DNA of 64,000 nucleotides from Kineobactrum sediminis (GTDB taxonomy: Bacteria; Pseudomonadota; Gammaproteobacteria; Pseudomonadales; Halieaceae): NCBI RefSeq assembly GCF_002868715.1, contig NZ_PKLZ01000009.1, positions 62,001 to 126,000 of the forward strand, read 5' to 3'. Each line of letters starts with the position of its first letter. Position 1 is the first letter of the stretch. The notes beneath the pieces are model-generated. The model was not told the origin of the DNA, did not search any database, and worked only from the letters and a program-made list of their open reading frames with translations. The position numbers were made by a program, and so were the translations under genes. Of this stretch, positions 34,755 through 43,558 are shown in pieces.

Positions 34755-34870
34755 GCCGCAGTGCCGCTGGCAGGCGGCACTGCGACACGCCGTGAATACG
34801 TCCCTGTAGGCTTCACGCCGGCATCCATGCCGGCGAGAGTCGCAGTTCCGCCTGGCAACGACACCGCGGC
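34755..34870. repeat. Structured repeat element, copy 2
   Basis: Second tandem element, also 116 nt and nearly identical to copy 1, with arms complementary at about 25 of 32 positions. The spacer between elements (T-rich, with TTTGTTTTTCCTGG) is also conserved, so the duplication unit is about 172 nt. It shares the left-arm hairpin and the core palindrome. Confidence 0.85.
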
Positions 34871-34925
34871 TACTATCGGTACGTAGCGAATGGTTTTGTT
34901 TTTCCTGGAAATGGGTGTTTTTTTC

Positions 34926-35041
34926 GCCGCAGTGCCGTTGCCAGGCGGCGCTGCGACACGCCGTGAATACGTCCCTGTAGGCTTCACGCCGGCATCCATG
35001 CCGGCGAGAGTCGCAGCTCCGCCTGGCAACGACACCGCGGC
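34926..35041. repeat. Structured repeat element, copy 3
   Basis: Third tandem element of 116 nt. The arms are complementary at 29 of 32 positions. At position 25 of the left arm this copy has G paired with C where copies 1 and 2 have A paired with T, a compensatory change. Two of the three remaining mismatches would be G-U pairs in an RNA read from the minus strand. Confidence 0.85.
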
Positions 35042-35106
35042 TACCATCGGTACGTAGTTAAAGGGTTTGTTTTTGCTTGTGGCCCGGATGTACCGCCGTA
35101 TTCCGA

Positions 35107-35220
35107 GTCGCGATGTATCCCCCAATGCCTCCGTGACCGTCGCCAGCATGGATGCTGGCGCCGAGCCTACAGGGATGTATTCACGGCGTGTCACGGAGGC
35201 ATTGGGGGATGCATGGCGAC
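35107..35220. repeat. Structured repeat element, copy 4 (inverted, different arms)
   Basis: A 114-nt element in opposite orientation to copies 1-3. Its core is the reverse complement of theirs with scattered changes (CGCCAGCAT/ATGCTGGCG in place of CGCCGGCAT/ATGCCGGCG, and the shared CCTACAGGGA). Its 31-nt arms (35107-35137 and 35190-35220) have an unrelated sequence yet pair at 29 of 31 positions, so the fold is kept while arm sequence is not. Confidence 0.82.
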
Positions 35221-35239
35221 CCCGCTGATAGGCAACCAA

Positions 35240-35284
35240 GGATGTATTCACGGTGTGTCGCGGGTATTGGGGATACATCGCGAC
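35240..35284. repeat. Truncated structured repeat, copy 5
   Basis: A partial element matching the right half of copy 4: end of the core (GGATGTATTCACGG) and a right arm ending in CGCGAC, with no left arm. It lies just before the end of the convergent-facing rsmE gene. It has lost the capacity for the full hairpin, keeping only GTCGCG/CGCGAC. Confidence 0.65.
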
Positions 35285-35299
35285 CCCGCACCAAGCCCG

Positions 35300-36007
35300 C
35301 TAGAGCGCCCTGCCCAAAAGCGCCGCCACCGCATTTTCCACGCGCAGGATCCGCGTGCCGAGGCTCACCTGGCGGCAGCCCGCCGCCAGCAGTTTCTCGA
35401 CCTCATAGGGAATAAAGCCCCCTTCGGGCCCGATCACCAGCAGGCGCCTCCGGGTTGGCTCTGCCGGTGCGACAGGTACGTTGCCCGGATGTGCCAGCAA
35501 CGCCTCCCGATCTGCCATCAGTGCGGGCAAGTCATCCTCAACAAACGGCTTGAAGCGTTTATGCACATGCACACCCGGTAACATCGTATCGCGGGCCTGC
35601 TCCAGGCCCTGTAGCAGATAATCGCGCACGGTATCCGGCGCCAGCACCGGAGTTTGCCAGTAGCTTTTCTCCACCCGGTAGCTGTTGATGAGATGGATAT
35701 TGTCGACCCCGAACTCGGCGGCGGCACGCAGGATACGGCGCAACATCTTGGGCCGGGGGAGGGCAACGACCAGACTGACCGGCAGCTTGGCGGGGGGGCG
35801 TTGATCAAGCGTAACACTGAGCTGCACATACTGCGGTTCGATGGCCACAACCTGCGCGTGGCCCATGAGCCCATTAATCTCGCCGACCACCAGCTGGTCA
35901 CCTGCCCGGGCCTTGAGTACCTGGCACACATGTTGCGCTCGCCGGCCGCTGAGATGAAGCTGGCCCTCGGTATCGCACTCGCCGGCGCTGAATAGCAACA
36001 GATTCAA
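35300..36007 (-). CDS. rsmE: 16S rRNA m3U1498 methyltransferase RsmE
   Basis: SPOUT-class SAM-dependent enzyme that methylates N3 of U1498 in 16S rRNA. Length 235 residues is standard. An N-terminal PUA-like domain (RRAQHVCQVLKARAGD) precedes the knotted methyltransferase domain with VIGPEGGF and SLGTRILRVENA, the SAM-binding knot motifs. The start is TTG 36007, with the rimO stop 8 nt upstream and a GCAGGA ribosome site inside the end of rimO, so the two are coupled. Confidence 0.95.
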   Translation of the reverse strand: MNLLLFSAGECDTEGQLHLSGRRAQHVCQVLKARAGDQLVVGEINGLMGHAQVVAIEPQYVQLSVTLDQRPPAKLPVSLVVALPRPKMLRRILRAAAEFGVDNIHLINSYRVEKSYWQTPVLAPDTVRDYLLQGLEQARDTMLPGVHVHKRFKPFVEDDLPALMADREALLAHPGNVPVAPAEPTRRRLLVIGPEGGFIPYEVEKLLAAGCRQVSLGTRILRVENAVAALLGRAL

Positions 36008-36015
36008 AGGCGCAA

Positions 36016-37332
36016 TTATCCTGCCCAGAGATCGTAGTCGTCGGCGGCGGTGACTTCGGCTTCCACAAAGTCGCCGGGCCGCAGGTCGGTAATACCGTCC
36101 AGATAGACCTTGCCGTCTATCTCCGGGGCATCTGCGGTAGAGCGGCCAATGGCGCCGTCTTCATCCACTTCATCAATCAGGATCTCAATGGTGCGACCGA
36201 TTTTGGCCTGCAGTTTATTGGCACTGATCTGCTGTTGCAGCGCCATGAACTCATCCCAGCGCGCCTGTTTGATCTCTTCGGGTACCTGGTCCGGAAGCTC
36301 ATTTGCGGGGGCGCCTGCCACCGGGGAGTACTGGAAACAACCCACCCGGTCGAGCTGTGCCTCTTCAAGGAAGTCCAGCAGCTGTTGAAAATCGTCTTCG
36401 GTTTCCCCCGGAAAGCCCACAATGAACGTGCTGCGAAGCGTGATATCCGGACAGATTTCACGCCAGCGGCGGATGCGATCCAGTGATTTTTCCGCAGCGG
36501 CCGGGCGCTTCATGCGCTTGAGCACGCTGGGGCTGCCGTGCTGAAAGGGAATGTCCAGATAGGGCAGTATCTTACCTTCGGCCATCAGTGGTACAACATG
36601 GTCAACATGGGGGTAGGGGTAGACATAGTGCAGGCGCACCCAGACCCCCAATTCCGCCAAGCCTTCGCACAGCGACTGCATGCTGGTTTTCATTGGCCGC
36701 CCGTTCCAGAAACCTGTTCGGTATTTGAGGTCTACGCCGTAGGCGCTGGTGTCCTGGGAGATCACCAGCAGTTCGCGGACCCCGGCCTTTACCAGGCGTT
36801 CCGCTTCTTCCATAACCTCGCCGATAGGCCGGCTCACCAGGTCACCGCGCATGTGCGGGATAATGCAGAAGCTGCAGCGGTGGTTACAGCCCTCTGAAAT
36901 CTTCAGGTAGGCGTAGTGGCGCGGGGTGAGCTTAACACCCTGTGGCGGAACCAGGTCGCTGAACGGGTCGTGTGTCGGAGTCCAGGGCACATGTTGATGT
37001 ACGGCACTGACCACTTCCTCATAAGCCGCCGGGCCGGTTACGCTCAGCACTTTGGGGTGCAGGGAGAGGATTGATTCAGCATCGGCGCCCTTGCCCATGC
37101 AGCCGGTGACAATGACCCGGCCATTTTCACTGATCGCCTCGCCAATGGCGTCCAGGGATTCCTGCTTGGCGCTGTCGATAAAACCACAGGTATTGACGAC
37201 AACCAGCTCGGCGTCCTCATAGGTAGGTACAATATCGTAACCGTCAAGCTTGAGCTGGGTGAGAATACGCTCGGAATCTACCAGGGCTTTGGGGCAGCCC
37301 AGGCTGACGAAGCCGACTTTATTGCGTGACAT
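36016..37332 (-). CDS. rimO: Ribosomal protein S12 methylthiotransferase RimO
   Basis: Radical-SAM enzyme that adds a methylthio group to Asp89 of ribosomal protein S12. N-terminal UPF0004 domain with Cys13, Cys49 and Cys78 binds the auxiliary cluster; the radical-SAM cluster is CxxxCxxC at Cys149, Cys153 and Cys156; a TRAM domain follows near the end. The 438-residue length and [11 protein letters not shown] motif distinguish RimO from MiaB. It precedes rsmE on the same strand. Confidence 0.96.
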   Translation of the reverse strand: MSRNKVGFVSLGCPKALVDSERILTQLKLDGYDIVPTYEDAELVVVNTCGFIDSAKQESLDAIGEAISENGRVIVTGCMGKGADAESILSLHPKVLSVTGPAAYEEVVSAVHQHVPWTPTHDPFSDLVPPQGVKLTPRHYAYLKISEGCNHRCSFCIIPHMRGDLVSRPIGEVMEEAERLVKAGVRELLVISQDTSAYGVDLKYRTGFWNGRPMKTSMQSLCEGLAELGVWVRLHYVYPYPHVDHVVPLMAEGKILPYLDIPFQHGSPSVLKRMKRPAAAEKSLDRIRRWREICPDITLRSTFIVGFPGETEDDFQQLLDFLEEAQLDRVGCFQYSPVAGAPANELPDQVPEEIKQARWDEFMALQQQISANKLQAKIGRTIEILIDEVDEDGAIGRSTADAPEIDGKVYLDGITDLRPGDFVEAEVTAADDYDLWAG

Positions 37333-37475
37333 GATAATGGCCTGTTTGGATGGGCGGGCGTGGATTATACAGGCCCCGGCAGTCGGGCGACATGCCCGTT
37401 GCCGTTTCGCGTAGCCGGTTTACCCATCGGGCGTTAGACTACTGGCTTTACAGGTGTTCAGGAGAGGCTCACCGC

Positions 37476-38267
37476 GTGATTACGGCAACGGAACTGGCCC
37501 GGCAGCCAGACTGTGTGATTGTTGATTGTCGCTTTGTTCTGGGTGACCCCGAGGCAGGGTTCGACCATTACCGGCAGGGCCATATTCCAGGGGCTCATTA
37601 CCTGCATCTGGAGGATGATTTGTCGGCCCCGCCGGCAACTCATGGTGGTCGCCATCCGCCGCCGGACCCCGGAATACTGGCAGCCCGGCTGGCCTCACTT
37701 GGCATTGGAATTGACACCCCCGTAGTCGCCTATGATGATTCCCGGCTGGCCTTTGCGGCGCGATTATGGTGGCTGATGCGGGCGCTGGGGTACCGTGCCC
37801 CGCAGTTGCTGAACGGCGGTTACCAGGCATGGCTGGCAGCAGGTGGTGCCACGGAAACGGCGATACCCGTGCCGCGGCCCTGCGCGCCGCCGGTAATGGG
37901 CGGCTACCGGGGTGTGTGCACTATCGAGGGCCTGCGCCAGTGGCAGGCACAGGGCAGTGTACTGGTAGATTCCCGTGAATACCGGCGTTATGCCGGGTTG
38001 GAGGAGCCAATCGACCCGGTTGCGGGGCATATTCCCGGCGCCTGTAATTACCCCTGGCAGGGAGTGACCGATGAATGGGGCTACCTGCGTGACGAACAGG
38101 GGTTAAGGGCACACTTTGAGGGTTTGCCGGAGGATCGGCCGCTGGTTGTTTACTGCGGCTCGGGAGTCACTGCCTGCGTTAACCTGTATGCGCTGTCCCG
38201 GCTGGGGCGTAACGATGCCGAGCTGTATGCCGGCAGCTGGTCGGACTGGTGCAGTTATCTCGCTTGA
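37476..38267 (+). CDS. sseA: Rhodanese-family sulfurtransferase (SseA-like)
   Basis: Two-domain rhodanese of 263 residues, a thiosulfate or 3-mercaptopyruvate:cyanide sulfurtransferase. GTG 37476 is preferred over the upstream Met since AGGAGAGG precedes it by eight bases. The N-terminal domain has DCRFVLGDPEAG and the C-terminal domain the active-site loop YCGSGVTA with Cys227. The CGSGVT pattern is that of 3-mercaptopyruvate sulfurtransferases. Its stop codon directly abuts the stop of the convergent rluA gene. Confidence 0.9.
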   Translation: MITATELARQPDCVIVDCRFVLGDPEAGFDHYRQGHIPGAHYLHLEDDLSAPPATHGGRHPPPDPGILAARLASLGIGIDTPVVAYDDSRLAFAARLWWLMRALGYRAPQLLNGGYQAWLAAGGATETAIPVPRPCAPPVMGGYRGVCTIEGLRQWQAQGSVLVDSREYRRYAGLEEPIDPVAGHIPGACNYPWQGVTDEWGYLRDEQGLRAHFEGLPEDRPLVVYCGSGVTACVNLYALSRLGRNDAELYAGSWSDWCSYLA

Positions 38268-38930
38268 CTAGAAATCCGGTGGGCAATTGCCCTCCAGCCA
38301 CTCCCCGGTGATGGGGTGGGTGAAGGCAAGAGTAGTGGCGTGCAGCAACATTCTTGGCGACAATTGCAACGCGGCTTCATGGGCGTACATGTCGCAACCC
38401 AGTATGGGATGGCCCAGTTCGCGCAAGTGTATTCGCAATTGATGGGACCGCCCGGTTACCGGGGCCAGGCGCAGGCGCGTCCGGTCCGGTTCACGGTGCA
38501 TTACTTCATAGTGGGTCAGGGCCTGTTTGCCGGTATCGTGGCAGATTTTTTGTAGCGGTCTGCGTGCCCAGTCGCTGGCGATGGGGAGATTAATTTCCCC
38601 GCGTTCAGCCGCCACCTTGCCATAGACTACGGCTTCGTAGGTTTTATGTACCCTGCGCTCCTGGAACTGGCGGCTGATGTGGGCGTGAGTCGGTTTGTTC
38701 AGGGGGATGACCATGATACCCGAGGTGTCCAGGTCCAGTCGGTGGACGATGCTGGCGCCGGGATCGTCCTGTTGCAGTCGGCTGATCAGGCAATCCCGGT
38801 TCAGGGGATGGCGCCCCGGGACACTCAGCAGCAGATGTGGCTTGCGCACCAATAACAGGTCGTCATCCCGGTACAGAATGGTGATCGGCTCCTGGCTGTG
38901 GGGTACCAGGTAGGGTGGGAGCTCATCCAT
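38268..38930 (-). CDS. rluA: RluA-family pseudouridine synthase
   Basis: Makes pseudouridine in 23S rRNA (U746) and some tRNAs in known RluA. The 220-residue protein lacks the N-terminal S4 domain of RluC/RluD, which favours RluA. The catalytic motif is HRLDLDTSG with the active Asp near residue 66, and the C-terminal part has TGRSHQLRIHL. It ends at the sseA stop. The first of several RNA-modification genes in this stretch. Confidence 0.92.
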   Translation of the reverse strand: MDELPPYLVPHSQEPITILYRDDDLLLVRKPHLLLSVPGRHPLNRDCLISRLQQDDPGASIVHRLDLDTSGIMVIPLNKPTHAHISRQFQERRVHKTYEAVVYGKVAAERGEINLPIASDWARRPLQKICHDTGKQALTHYEVMHREPDRTRLRLAPVTGRSHQLRIHLRELGHPILGCDMYAHEAALQLSPRMLLHATTLAFTHPITGEWLEGNCPPDF

Positions 38931-38932
38931 GT

Positions 38933-39712
38933 TCAGGCGCGATCGGGTACGGATTTGCCCAGGGCGCGCTGGTAGGCGGCAATCGTATGCGCCAGACCCA
39001 TGCTGAGCGCATCCACTACCAGGGCATGGCCGATTGACACTTCCAGCAACCCCGGTACCTTGCTGAACAAGGGTAGGTTATGCAGATCCAGGTCATGGCC
39101 GGCGTTAACGCCCAGCCCTGAATCAAGGGCAACTTCAGCGGCCGTAATGAACGTTTGCAGCACTGCGTCCACGTTGTCACCGGCAGCGAAAGCCCTGGCA
39201 TAACTTTCGGTATACAGCTCAATACGATCCGTACCGATGTTCGCCGCCAGCCGAATCTGCTCCGGGTCCGGGTCCATGAACAGACTGGTGCGGATACCCA
39301 GGGCCTGCAGCTCTGCGACCAGGGGTGCGATCCGGTCGCCGTCACGTTTCAGGTCAAAACCGTGGTCCGAGGTCAGCTGGTTATCGCTGTCGGGCACCAG
39401 GGTACATTGTGTCGGTCGAATCTCCCTGACCAGTGCCATAAAACCGGGGTAATCACTGACCCCGGGCCGGTCGCTCTTGCGCGGTCCGGTCATCGGGTTG
39501 CCTTCGATATTGAACTCGAGACCGGGCATGGCGGACAGGTCGAAGCAATCCTGCACCCGAATATGGCGCTGGTCGGGCCGGGGATGCACAGTGATGCCGT
39601 CGGCACCGGCGTCAATGCAGAGTTGGGCGTGCAGGGGAATGTCGGGGTTGCGGGTATCGCGGGAATTGCGAATAAGCGCAATCTTGTTGATATTAACGCT
39701 GAGGGCAATCAC
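38933..39712 (-). CDS. pdxJ: Pyridoxine 5'-phosphate synthase PdxJ
   Basis: Final ring-closing enzyme of the DXP-dependent vitamin B6 pathway; joins 1-deoxyxylulose 5-phosphate with 3-amino-2-oxopropyl phosphate. The 259-residue protein keeps the TIM-barrel motifs LSVNINKIALIRNSR, GADGITVHPRPD and GLGVNAGHDL. The start is GTG 39712, overlapping the ppi stop by 4 nt, and the rluA start is only 2 nt downstream of its end, so these genes form a close-packed unit. Confidence 0.96.
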   Translation of the reverse strand: MIALSVNINKIALIRNSRDTRNPDIPLHAQLCIDAGADGITVHPRPDQRHIRVQDCFDLSAMPGLEFNIEGNPMTGPRKSDRPGVSDYPGFMALVREIRPTQCTLVPDSDNQLTSDHGFDLKRDGDRIAPLVAELQALGIRTSLFMDPDPEQIRLAANIGTDRIELYTESYARAFAAGDNVDAVLQTFITAAEVALDSGLGVNAGHDLDLHNLPLFSKVPGLLEVSIGHALVVDALSMGLAHTIAAYQRALGKSVPDRA

Positions 39713-40284
39713 AGCAGCGACTTGCGTGTGATTTCCTGGATGATAACGGGCTCCGTGGGAACGTCACTGTGCCCGTTCACCGTCTGCACGGGGCTGGAGG
39801 TTATGTAATCGACCACGGACATACCGTCAGTAACCTCGCCAAATACGGCGTAGCCGGGCTGCCCGGGCGCCCAGTCGAGCTGCAGGTTACTACGCTGGTT
39901 GATGAAAAACTGGGCTGCCGCGGAGTCCGGATCACTGGTGCGAGCCATGGCGACGGTGCCGCGCACATTGTGCAGGCGATTGCGCGACTCGTTAACGATG
40001 GGGTCCCGGGCCGGCTTCTCTGTCATATCGGGCAGGAAGCCGCCTCCCTGGATCATGAAGCCGGGGATCACCCGGTGAAAAATGGTCCCGTTGTAGTGGC
40101 CCGATTCGACATAGGCCAGAAAATTGGCGACGCTGACGGGTGCCTTGTCCCTGAACAGGCGTAGCGTGATTTGCCCCTCACTGGTTTTAATCACCACTTG
40201 CGGGTTGGGCAGGCCAGACTCCTGCGCCTGGGTGGTGGCAAAAGGCAGCAGGATCATCAGGGCCAGGGTCAATAAGCGTAGCAT
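39709..40284 (-). CDS. Secreted cyclophilin-type peptidyl-prolyl isomerase
   Basis: Prolyl isomerase of 191 residues. The N-terminal signal sequence (about residues 1-20, ending TTQA/QES) sends it to the periplasm. The cyclophilin domain has FHRVIPGFMIQGGG and GTVAMARTSDPDSAAAQFF. Similar to periplasmic PpiA of E. coli, with the catalytic Arg of FHRV present. Its coding end overlaps pdxJ start by 4 nt. Confidence 0.92.
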   Translation of the reverse strand: MLRLLTLALMILLPFATTQAQESGLPNPQVVIKTSEGQITLRLFRDKAPVSVANFLAYVESGHYNGTIFHRVIPGFMIQGGGFLPDMTEKPARDPIVNESRNRLHNVRGTVAMARTSDPDSAAAQFFINQRSNLQLDWAPGQPGYAVFGEVTDGMSVVDYITSSPVQTVNGHSDVPTEPVIIQEITRKSLL

Positions 40285-40323
40285 GGGAAAATCCTCGTCG
40301 ATCGGGGCGGTTTATCGCAGAGC

Positions 40324-40998
40324 TCAGGCCCAGCCGTCATTGCGTCGGCGCCGGGGCCACAAACGCGGGACCACGAGGGTGATTACAACCCCCAGCAAGA
40401 CCGCCAGGGCGCCATTGATGAAGGCATCGCTGGCCAGGTTATCCTGCAGGCGCTGGTTTTCCGCGGTTAGCATGTCGCCCTGGGCGCGCAGGTTCTCGAC
40501 TTCTTCAACAAGCCTGCGGTTATCGGCGTCCAGCTCCAGTGACTTGCCGGAAATCTGCCGCAGGTGCGCCATTTCACTCATCAGGGCCTCAAGGGCACCT
40601 TCGCCGCCGTCGTCTTCCAGCGGTAAATCTCCCAGCAGGGTACGTAACTTTTCCAGCTCGACAGAGAGTTCGGCATTCTCAAGGGTGAGCTGTTCGGCCT
40701 GTGTGGTGGCAGCCTCAACTTTCATTGATGCCGGCTGCTCTTCCATCAGGAACCGGCTGGCGATCCAGCCCCGGGTATTGTTGCCGGTGACGACTTCGGT
40801 CCACTCACCGTTGGCGGTAGTTCCGTTCACCGTTAATACGGTGCCTGAGGGAAGGCTGGAAAGCACGGTGCCGGCGCCTTCGCCTGCCTCGGTGCGCAGC
40901 TGCACATAAAGTGTGTCACGGACATAACGGATATCCTGCGCCAGCGCTGGGCTGGCCATCAGGAGTACCAACAGGGAGCGTATAAAAATGCGTTGCAA
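40324..40998 (-). CDS. SH3-domain protein (TIGR04211/YgiM type)
   Basis: Envelope protein of 224 residues: signal peptide (about 1-20), an SH3-like domain (about 25-85, with IRYVRDTLYVQLR and ASRFLMEEQPA), a long coiled-coil rich in Glu, Leu and Arg (about 90-175), and a C-terminal membrane segment (about 190-208) followed by a basic tail RLWPRRRRN. This matches the TIGR04211 group, including E. coli YgiM. Start TTG 40998. Role unknown. Confidence 0.85.
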   Translation of the reverse strand: MQRIFIRSLLVLLMASPALAQDIRYVRDTLYVQLRTEAGEGAGTVLSSLPSGTVLTVNGTTANGEWTEVVTGNNTRGWIASRFLMEEQPASMKVEAATTQAEQLTLENAELSVELEKLRTLLGDLPLEDDGGEGALEALMSEMAHLRQISGKSLELDADNRRLVEEVENLRAQGDMLTAENQRLQDNLASDAFINGALAVLLGVVITLVVPRLWPRRRRNDGWA

Positions 40999-41061
40999 AA
41001 TGGTGTCCTCGTACCTGAAATCGGAAGCTTAAAAGTGAAATATTAACATGCCGGCGGTTAT

Positions 41062-41361
41062 TCAGGGCAGTACCGGCTTGAAAGGTTTGACCACCACGTG
41101 TTGAAAAACGCCGGCGGTGACATAGGGGTCCGTATCTGCCCACGCGGTAGCCGCTTCAAGGCTGTCAAATTCGGCAATAATGAGACTCCCGGTGAAACCG
41201 GCTTCACCGGGCTCTTCGGTATCCGCCGCAGGATGGGGCCCCGCGACCAGCAGGCGTCCCGCGTCAACCAGCTGCTGGATGCGCGTCAGGTGCGCAGGGC
41301 GCGCCCCCTGGCGCAATGGCAGGCTGTTTGCTACATCCTCACAGACTATTGCATAGAACAT
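41062..41361 (-). CDS. yciI: YciI-like protein
   Basis: Small protein of 99 residues with a dimeric ferredoxin-like fold. The typical [13 protein letters not shown] start, [11 protein letters not shown] with its His-Asp-type arrangement and [17 protein letters not shown] are present. The longer upstream frame is excluded because ATG 41361 starts the conserved sequence. In E. coli yciI, yciB and yciK lie in the same region, and here yciB is 8 nt upstream, which supports the call. Confidence 0.87.
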   Translation of the reverse strand: MFYAIVCEDVANSLPLRQGARPAHLTRIQQLVDAGRLLVAGPHPAADTEEPGEAGFTGSLIIAEFDSLEAATAWADTDPYVTAGVFQHVVVKPFKPVLP

Positions 41362-41369
41362 ATTCGCGA

Positions 41370-41960
41370 TTACTCCTGGTTGTTCGCCGGCTGTTCTTTC
41401 AGGTGCGGTGCGACCATCCATGCCGTCAGCGCTGTCAATATCAGGGTAAAGAGAATGGCGGAGTACAGTTTGTAGCTGACCCAGGCAGCTTCGCTGTAGC
41501 CGTAGGCCACGACCAGATTCAGTGCCCCGACCGTGAAGAAGTAGACGACCCAGGTCAGGTTCAGTCGCTTCCAGATCCGGTGTGGCAAATGAATCTGCGT
41601 GCCCATGGTTCGCTCCATCAGGTTGCGTTCACCAAAAAACTGGGAGGCGCCGAAAACCAGCCCCAGGGCCCAATTGAAAATGGTGGGTTTCCACATGATG
41701 AACAGCTGGTCGCGCAGCAGCAGCGTGGCGGCCCCGAAACCACAGACGGCGAGACCGACCCAGAGCAGGCGTTTTTCAAGTTTGCGGGTCAGTAACCAGG
41801 TAGCCAGTATCTGGATGACGGTAGCGACCATGAGTACGGCGGTTGCGGAAAAAATTCCGTCGACCGTGTGACTCCAGTTGCCCAGTGATACGGTGTCGCC
41901 ATTCATCTGGTAGACGATAAAAAACAGGGCGATCGGAAGAAACTCAGCTAGTTGTCTCAT
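41370..41960 (-). CDS. yciB: Inner-membrane septation protein A (YciB)
   Basis: Polytopic inner-membrane protein of 196 residues with about five hydrophobic segments, including FFIVYQMNG near the N-terminus and [22 protein letters not shown] later, the known YciB signature. Its role is in envelope organisation and septation in E. coli and Shigella. It begins 92 nt before the divergent PHP-domain gene and is followed by yciI. Confidence 0.94.
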   Translation of the reverse strand: MRQLAEFLPIALFFIVYQMNGDTVSLGNWSHTVDGIFSATAVLMVATVIQILATWLLTRKLEKRLLWVGLAVCGFGAATLLLRDQLFIMWKPTIFNWALGLVFGASQFFGERNLMERTMGTQIHLPHRIWKRLNLTWVVYFFTVGALNLVVAYGYSEAAWVSYKLYSAILFTLILTALTAWMVAPHLKEQPANNQE

Positions 41961-42052
41961 GAAGAATAGTCGGACTCCGGCGTGATACCATGCGTATGGC
42001 AGGCGCGGGTGCGCGCTTGCCCGGGTACGTAAATATTGCGAGTGTAGAGACA

Positions 42053-42919
42053 GTGCTGATTGACTTCCACACCCATACCACCGCCTCGGACGGCGCTCTG
42101 TCGCCCGAGCAGCTGATCGACCGTGCGCTGGACAGGCAGATAGACCTGTTTGCGGTGACCGATCACGACACCGTTGCCGGGTACCAGGCAGCGGCCGAGT
42201 ATTATAACCGTATTGGCGGTGAAATGACCTTATTGTCCGGGGTTGAATTTTCCTGTGTCTGGTCGGGGGTGACGATCCACGTGGTCGGGCTCGGTGTGGA
42301 CTGCTGCCATGAAAGCCTGCGTCACGGCGTTGCCCGGTTGCAGGCTGCGCGCGGGGATCGCGCGGTGGTGATCGCCGAGCGTTTGGCGCAAAAGGGTTTC
42401 AAGGGCTCCCTGGAGGGAGCGCTGGCGATAGCGGGCAGCAGCCAGCTTGGCAGGCCGCACTTTGCCGCCTGGATGGTCGAGCAGGGCCATGTGGCTGACG
42501 TGGCGCAGGCCTTCCACCGTTACCTGGGGCAGGGCAAATTCGGCGATGTAAAAGCGTTCTGGCCGGAGCTTGCCGAGGTGACCGACTGGATTGTCGCTGC
42601 CGGTGGTGTCGCTATCCTGGCGCATCCCCTCAAATACCGCCTGACCCGCAGCAAGCTGCGCCGCCTGGTACGGGATTTTCAGGAGGCCGGTGGTACCGCT
42701 GTCGAGATTGTCAATGGCCGGCAAACCTCGGACCAGACCCGCACTCTGCGAGAACTGGCGCTGGAGTGCGGGCTTGAGGTGTCGGGCGGCAGTGATTTTC
42801 ATCGGGATAGTCCCTGGGGTGCTGAACTCGGTGTAGAATTGCGGCATCTCGGCGATTTGCGCGGTGTATGGGAGCGCTGGCAGTCGCCAATCGCAGTCGC
42901 GGGAGGAGAGCCCACGTGA
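42053..42919 (+). CDS. rnm: PHP-domain 5'-3' exoribonuclease/phosphoesterase (RNase AM-like)
   Basis: Metal-dependent PHP enzyme of 288 residues related to E. coli YciV/RNase AM, which matures the 5' ends of 23S, 16S and 5S rRNA. Metal ligands show in IDFHTHTTASDG (H-x-H), VTDHDT, SGVEFS, and near the end SGGSDFH. GTG 42053 starts the conserved domain and leaves room for a promoter opposite yciB; ATG 41990 is an alternative. It precedes yciO with a 4-nt overlap, as in E. coli. Confidence 0.9.
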   Translation: MLIDFHTHTTASDGALSPEQLIDRALDRQIDLFAVTDHDTVAGYQAAAEYYNRIGGEMTLLSGVEFSCVWSGVTIHVVGLGVDCCHESLRHGVARLQAARGDRAVVIAERLAQKGFKGSLEGALAIAGSSQLGRPHFAAWMVEQGHVADVAQAFHRYLGQGKFGDVKAFWPELAEVTDWIVAAGGVAILAHPLKYRLTRSKLRRLVRDFQEAGGTAVEIVNGRQTSDQTRTLRELALECGLEVSGGSDFHRDSPWGAELGVELRHLGDLRGVWERWQSPIAVAGGEPT

Positions 42920-43539
42920 GCCAGTTTTTCCAGATACACCCGGATAACCCCCAGGCGCGGCTGATACGGCAGGCCGTCGATATCATCCGTGGGGGTGGGG
43001 TAGTCGTTTACCCGACGGACTCCGCCTACGCTTTGGGGTGTCATATTGGCGATAAGGCGGCGCGGGATCGTATCCGTCGTATTCGCAAGCTCGACGACCG
43101 GCATAATTTCACCCTGGTGTGTCGCGACCTGTCCGACCTCGCCAATTATGCGCGGGTGGACAACACCGCCTACCGTCTGCTCAAGCACAGCACGCCAGGG
43201 CCGTATACATTCATTCTTCGAGCCACCTCGGAGGTGCCGCGCAGGCTCATGCACCCCAAACGCAAGACGGTGGGGCTGCGGATACCGGATAATGCTGTCG
43301 CTGCGGCCCTGCTGGCGGATCTCGGCGAGCCGATGATGAGCGTGACCCTGATTATGCCCGGGGACGAATTACCCCTGATTGACCCCTATGAAATCCGCCG
43401 CTTGCTGGAGCACGATGTCGATCTGGTGATTGATGGCGGCTATTGTGGTCTCGAGCCGACAACGGTGGTCGACCTGGCGGATGATGTCCCGGTAATCCTG
43501 CGCACCGGCAAGGGCGACGTAACGCCTTTTGAATCCTGA
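42916..43539 (+). CDS. yciO: YciO-family (Sua5/YrdC-like) protein
   Basis: Protein of 207 residues with the YrdC fold, closely similar to E. coli YciO, whose biochemical role is still poorly defined compared with its paralogue TsaC. GTG 42916 follows GGGAGGAGAG and overlaps the previous stop (GTGA), and it gives the typical start MSQFFQIHPDNPQARL. The VVVYPTDSAYALGC and MPGDELPLIDPYEIR motifs match. Upstream frames lack a ribosome site. Confidence 0.92.
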   Translation: MSQFFQIHPDNPQARLIRQAVDIIRGGGVVVYPTDSAYALGCHIGDKAARDRIRRIRKLDDRHNFTLVCRDLSDLANYARVDNTAYRLLKHSTPGPYTFILRATSEVPRRLMHPKRKTVGLRIPDNAVAAALLADLGEPMMSVTLIMPGDELPLIDPYEIRRLLEHDVDLVIDGGYCGLEPTTVVDLADDVPVILRTGKGDVTPFES

Positions 43540-43558
43540 TCGGGTATACTCGGCGGCC

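Noticed and set aside
34582-35041. Possible CRISPR array
   Set aside because: Repeats of 116 nt with nearly identical spacers do not fit; CRISPR repeats are 23-47 nt with unique spacers, and no cas genes are present.
34700-35278. A 192-codon minus-strand reading frame through the repeats, with a recurring DAGVKPTGTYSRR sequence
   Set aside because: It arises from the translation of the tandem structured repeats; repeated peptide units simply mirror the DNA repeats, and no ribosome site or known domain supports a gene.
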